64,000 nucleotides of DNA, taken from contig NZ_MKCR01000032.1 in NCBI RefSeq assembly GCF_001855565.1, forward strand, positions 234,999-298,998, in the 5' to 3' direction. Positions 62,920 to 64,000 of this stretch are shown piece after piece. The translations under genes and the position numbers were made by a program. Origin of the DNA: Chromobacterium amazonense. Lineage in GTDB: Bacteria; Pseudomonadota; Gammaproteobacteria; Burkholderiales; Chromobacteriaceae. The notes under the pieces were generated by a model. The model saw only the letters and a program-made list of their open reading frames with translations, ran no database searches and was not told the origin of the DNA. Position 1 is the stretch's first letter. Every line of letters begins with the position of its first letter.

Positions 62920-64000
62920 ATGAATCCAACCGTTGTTCCGCTGCTGGCCGAGTTGATCCGTTTCGACACCACCAGCCGCCGCTCCAATCTGCAATTGATA
63001 GAGTGGGTGCAGGCTTATCTTGCCGGCTTCGGCCTGGCCTGCAGGCTCACCTACGATGATGATGGCGGCAAGGCCAACCTGTTCGCGCGCATCGGCAAGC
63101 CGGGATTGCCTTTGGTCGTGCTGTCCGGGCATAGCGATGTGGTGCCGGTGGATGGGCAGCAGTGGCGCTATCCGCCGTTCGAGCTGACCGATGGCGGCGA
63201 TGGCCGGCTCTATGGCCGCGGCAGCGCCGACATGAAGGGTTTTATCGCCTGCGTGCTGGCGCAGGTGCCTTTGTTTGTGCAATTGGCGAATGAAGACCGA
63301 CTGAGGCAAGGCATAGGCATTGCTTTGTCCTATGACGAGGAGGTGGGCTGCCTTGGCGTGGGGAGGCTGATTGATGGGCTGGCTGCCGATGGCGAGTCGA
63401 TTGCCGGCTGCCTGGTCGGCGAGCCGACTTCGATGCGGCCTGTCATCGCCCACAAGGGCATTGCCCACTATCGCTGCAAAGTGAAGGGACGCGCCGCGCA
63501 CTCCTCGTTGACGCCGCACGGCGTCAACGCCATCGAATACGCCGCCCGGCTGATCACCCATATCCGCAAGCTGGCCGACGCCGAAGCCGCGTTCGGCCAT
63601 CATCAGCCGCTGTACGATGTGCCGTTCACCACCATGCAGACAGGGTTGGTCCATGGCGGCGTGGCGTGCAATATCGTGCCGGCCGATTGCGAATTCATGT
63701 TCGAGTGCCGCTGGCTGCCGGGCGATGAGCCGCAACGCTTGGTCGCCTCGGTAGCGGATTATGCCGAGACGCTGCTGGTGGAGATGCGTCAGGTCGCGCC
63801 GGAGGCGGACATCGTGATCGAGCCTGTGGTGTATAGCCCGGCATTCGAGTCCGATCCGGCTTCGGAAATACGCCATTACGTGGCCAGCTTGTGCGGCTGC
63901 GAGGGCGGCGCTGGGGTGGCTTACACCACTGAGGCGGGGTTGTTCGGCCAGGCGGGCATGCCATGCGTGGTGCTAGGTCCGGGCTCGATAGAACAAGCGC
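62920..64000 (+). CDS. argE: Acetylornithine deacetylase, N-terminal part (cut by window edge)
   Basis: The first 360 residues of an M20-family zinc peptidase-like enzyme. VVLSGHSDVVPVDGQQWRYP holds the metal His and Asp; SYDEEVGCLGVGRLID the Glu pair; GEPTSMRPVIAHKGIAHYRC follows. The family branch (short, GRGSADMKGFIACVLA) fits ArgE, which removes the acetyl group from N-acetylornithine in arginine synthesis. ATG at 62920; no clear ribosome binding site. Runs past the end of the window. Confidence 0.9.
   Translation, partial: MNPTVVPLLAELIRFDTTSRRSNLQLIEWVQAYLAGFGLACRLTYDDDGGKANLFARIGKPGLPLVVLSGHSDVVPVDGQQWRYPPFELTDGGDGRLYGRGSADMKGFIACVLAQVPLFVQLANEDRLRQGIGIALSYDEEVGCLGVGRLIDGLAADGESIAGCLVGEPTSMRPVIAHKGIAHYRCKVKGRAAHSSLTPHGVNAIEYAARLITHIRKLADAEAAFGHHQPLYDVPFTTMQTGLVHGGVACNIVPADCEFMFECRWLPGDEPQRLVASVADYAETLLVEMRQVAPEADIVIEPVVYSPAFESDPASEIRHYVASLCGCEGGAGVAYTTEAGLFGQAGMPCVVLGPGSIEQA

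Noticed and set aside
1..64000. CRISPR array
   Set aside because: No series of regularly spaced direct repeats was seen.

Overview
The window looks like a chromosome segment of a GC-rich beta-proteobacterium, most likely a Chromobacterium-like member of the Neisseriales. This rests on the gene families, the tmRNA tag (ANDETYALAA), and the mix of dsbD, phaB-type reductase, DctSR-like two-component and nucleoside ABC genes. No database search was run. Most of it is ordinary core genome: DNA repair (recN, xerC, UDG family), translation and RNA (ssrA, ffs, tRNA-Ser, truC, rlmJ, dusC, rsgA, orn), and cofactors or metabolism (ribA end, nadK, moeA, folE, pheA, pgi, pncC, argE).

Bases 1-10050 are the accessory part. 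The 3' end of ssrA (734-755) is repeated exactly at 9403-9424, and the second copy is followed by a classical terminator, as expected if an element entered at the 3' end of ssrA and displaced the original downstream sequence. The enclosed 8.7 kb carries a type VI secretion cargo module: a vgrG broken by an amber codon, a muramidase effector, a periplasmic LprI-type immunity candidate overlapping it by four bases, a small inverted-repeat element, and two multi-pass membrane proteins whose uninterrupted lengths are both 256 residues, the first split by an IS5-family element. An IS256-family remnant ends the island and no integrase remains. Just outside lies a scar that joins the start of an hsdM-like gene to the end of an hsdR-like gene, then tRNA-Ser.

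10-21 kb: a probable histidine kinase, response regulator, nadK, recN run on the minus strand, a second minus-strand run (msrA, deacetylase family, DUF1653, GNAT), then dusC and an MscS channel fused to a cyclic-nucleotide-binding-like domain. 20.8-25.5 kb: a UmuD-like autoprotease with a 48-residue downstream ORF, then a five-gene MNIO (DUF692) peptide-modification operon with a cysteine-rich secreted precursor, a DUF2063 partner, DoxX and an exported metallo-beta-lactamase-fold protein. 25.5-28.4 kb: a ParD-like protein, map, and a WYL regulator whose last residues were replaced by a second, inverted copy of the IS5 element.

28.4-44 kb: small stress or acetyltransferase genes, tdk, rlmJ, truC, a complete BMP-family nucleoside ABC transporter, moeA with an overlapping ferredoxin, AI-2E transporter and dsbD. 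44-64 kb: pheA; an overlapping set LOG / membrane protein / degenerate DAHP-synthase-like / UDG family; a nitronate monooxygenase; folE next to a BLUF photoreceptor and an FKBP; msrC, phaB-type reductase, a M48 protease / PCD / rsgA operon, orn, pgi-pncC, xerC, MoxR and TerB-like genes, a Usp, ffs and the start of argE.

The strongest leads are the ssrA island with its effector and immunity pair, an almost identical palindrome shared by the umuD-like promoter and the first island gene, and the MNIO operon with an added exported MBL protein.
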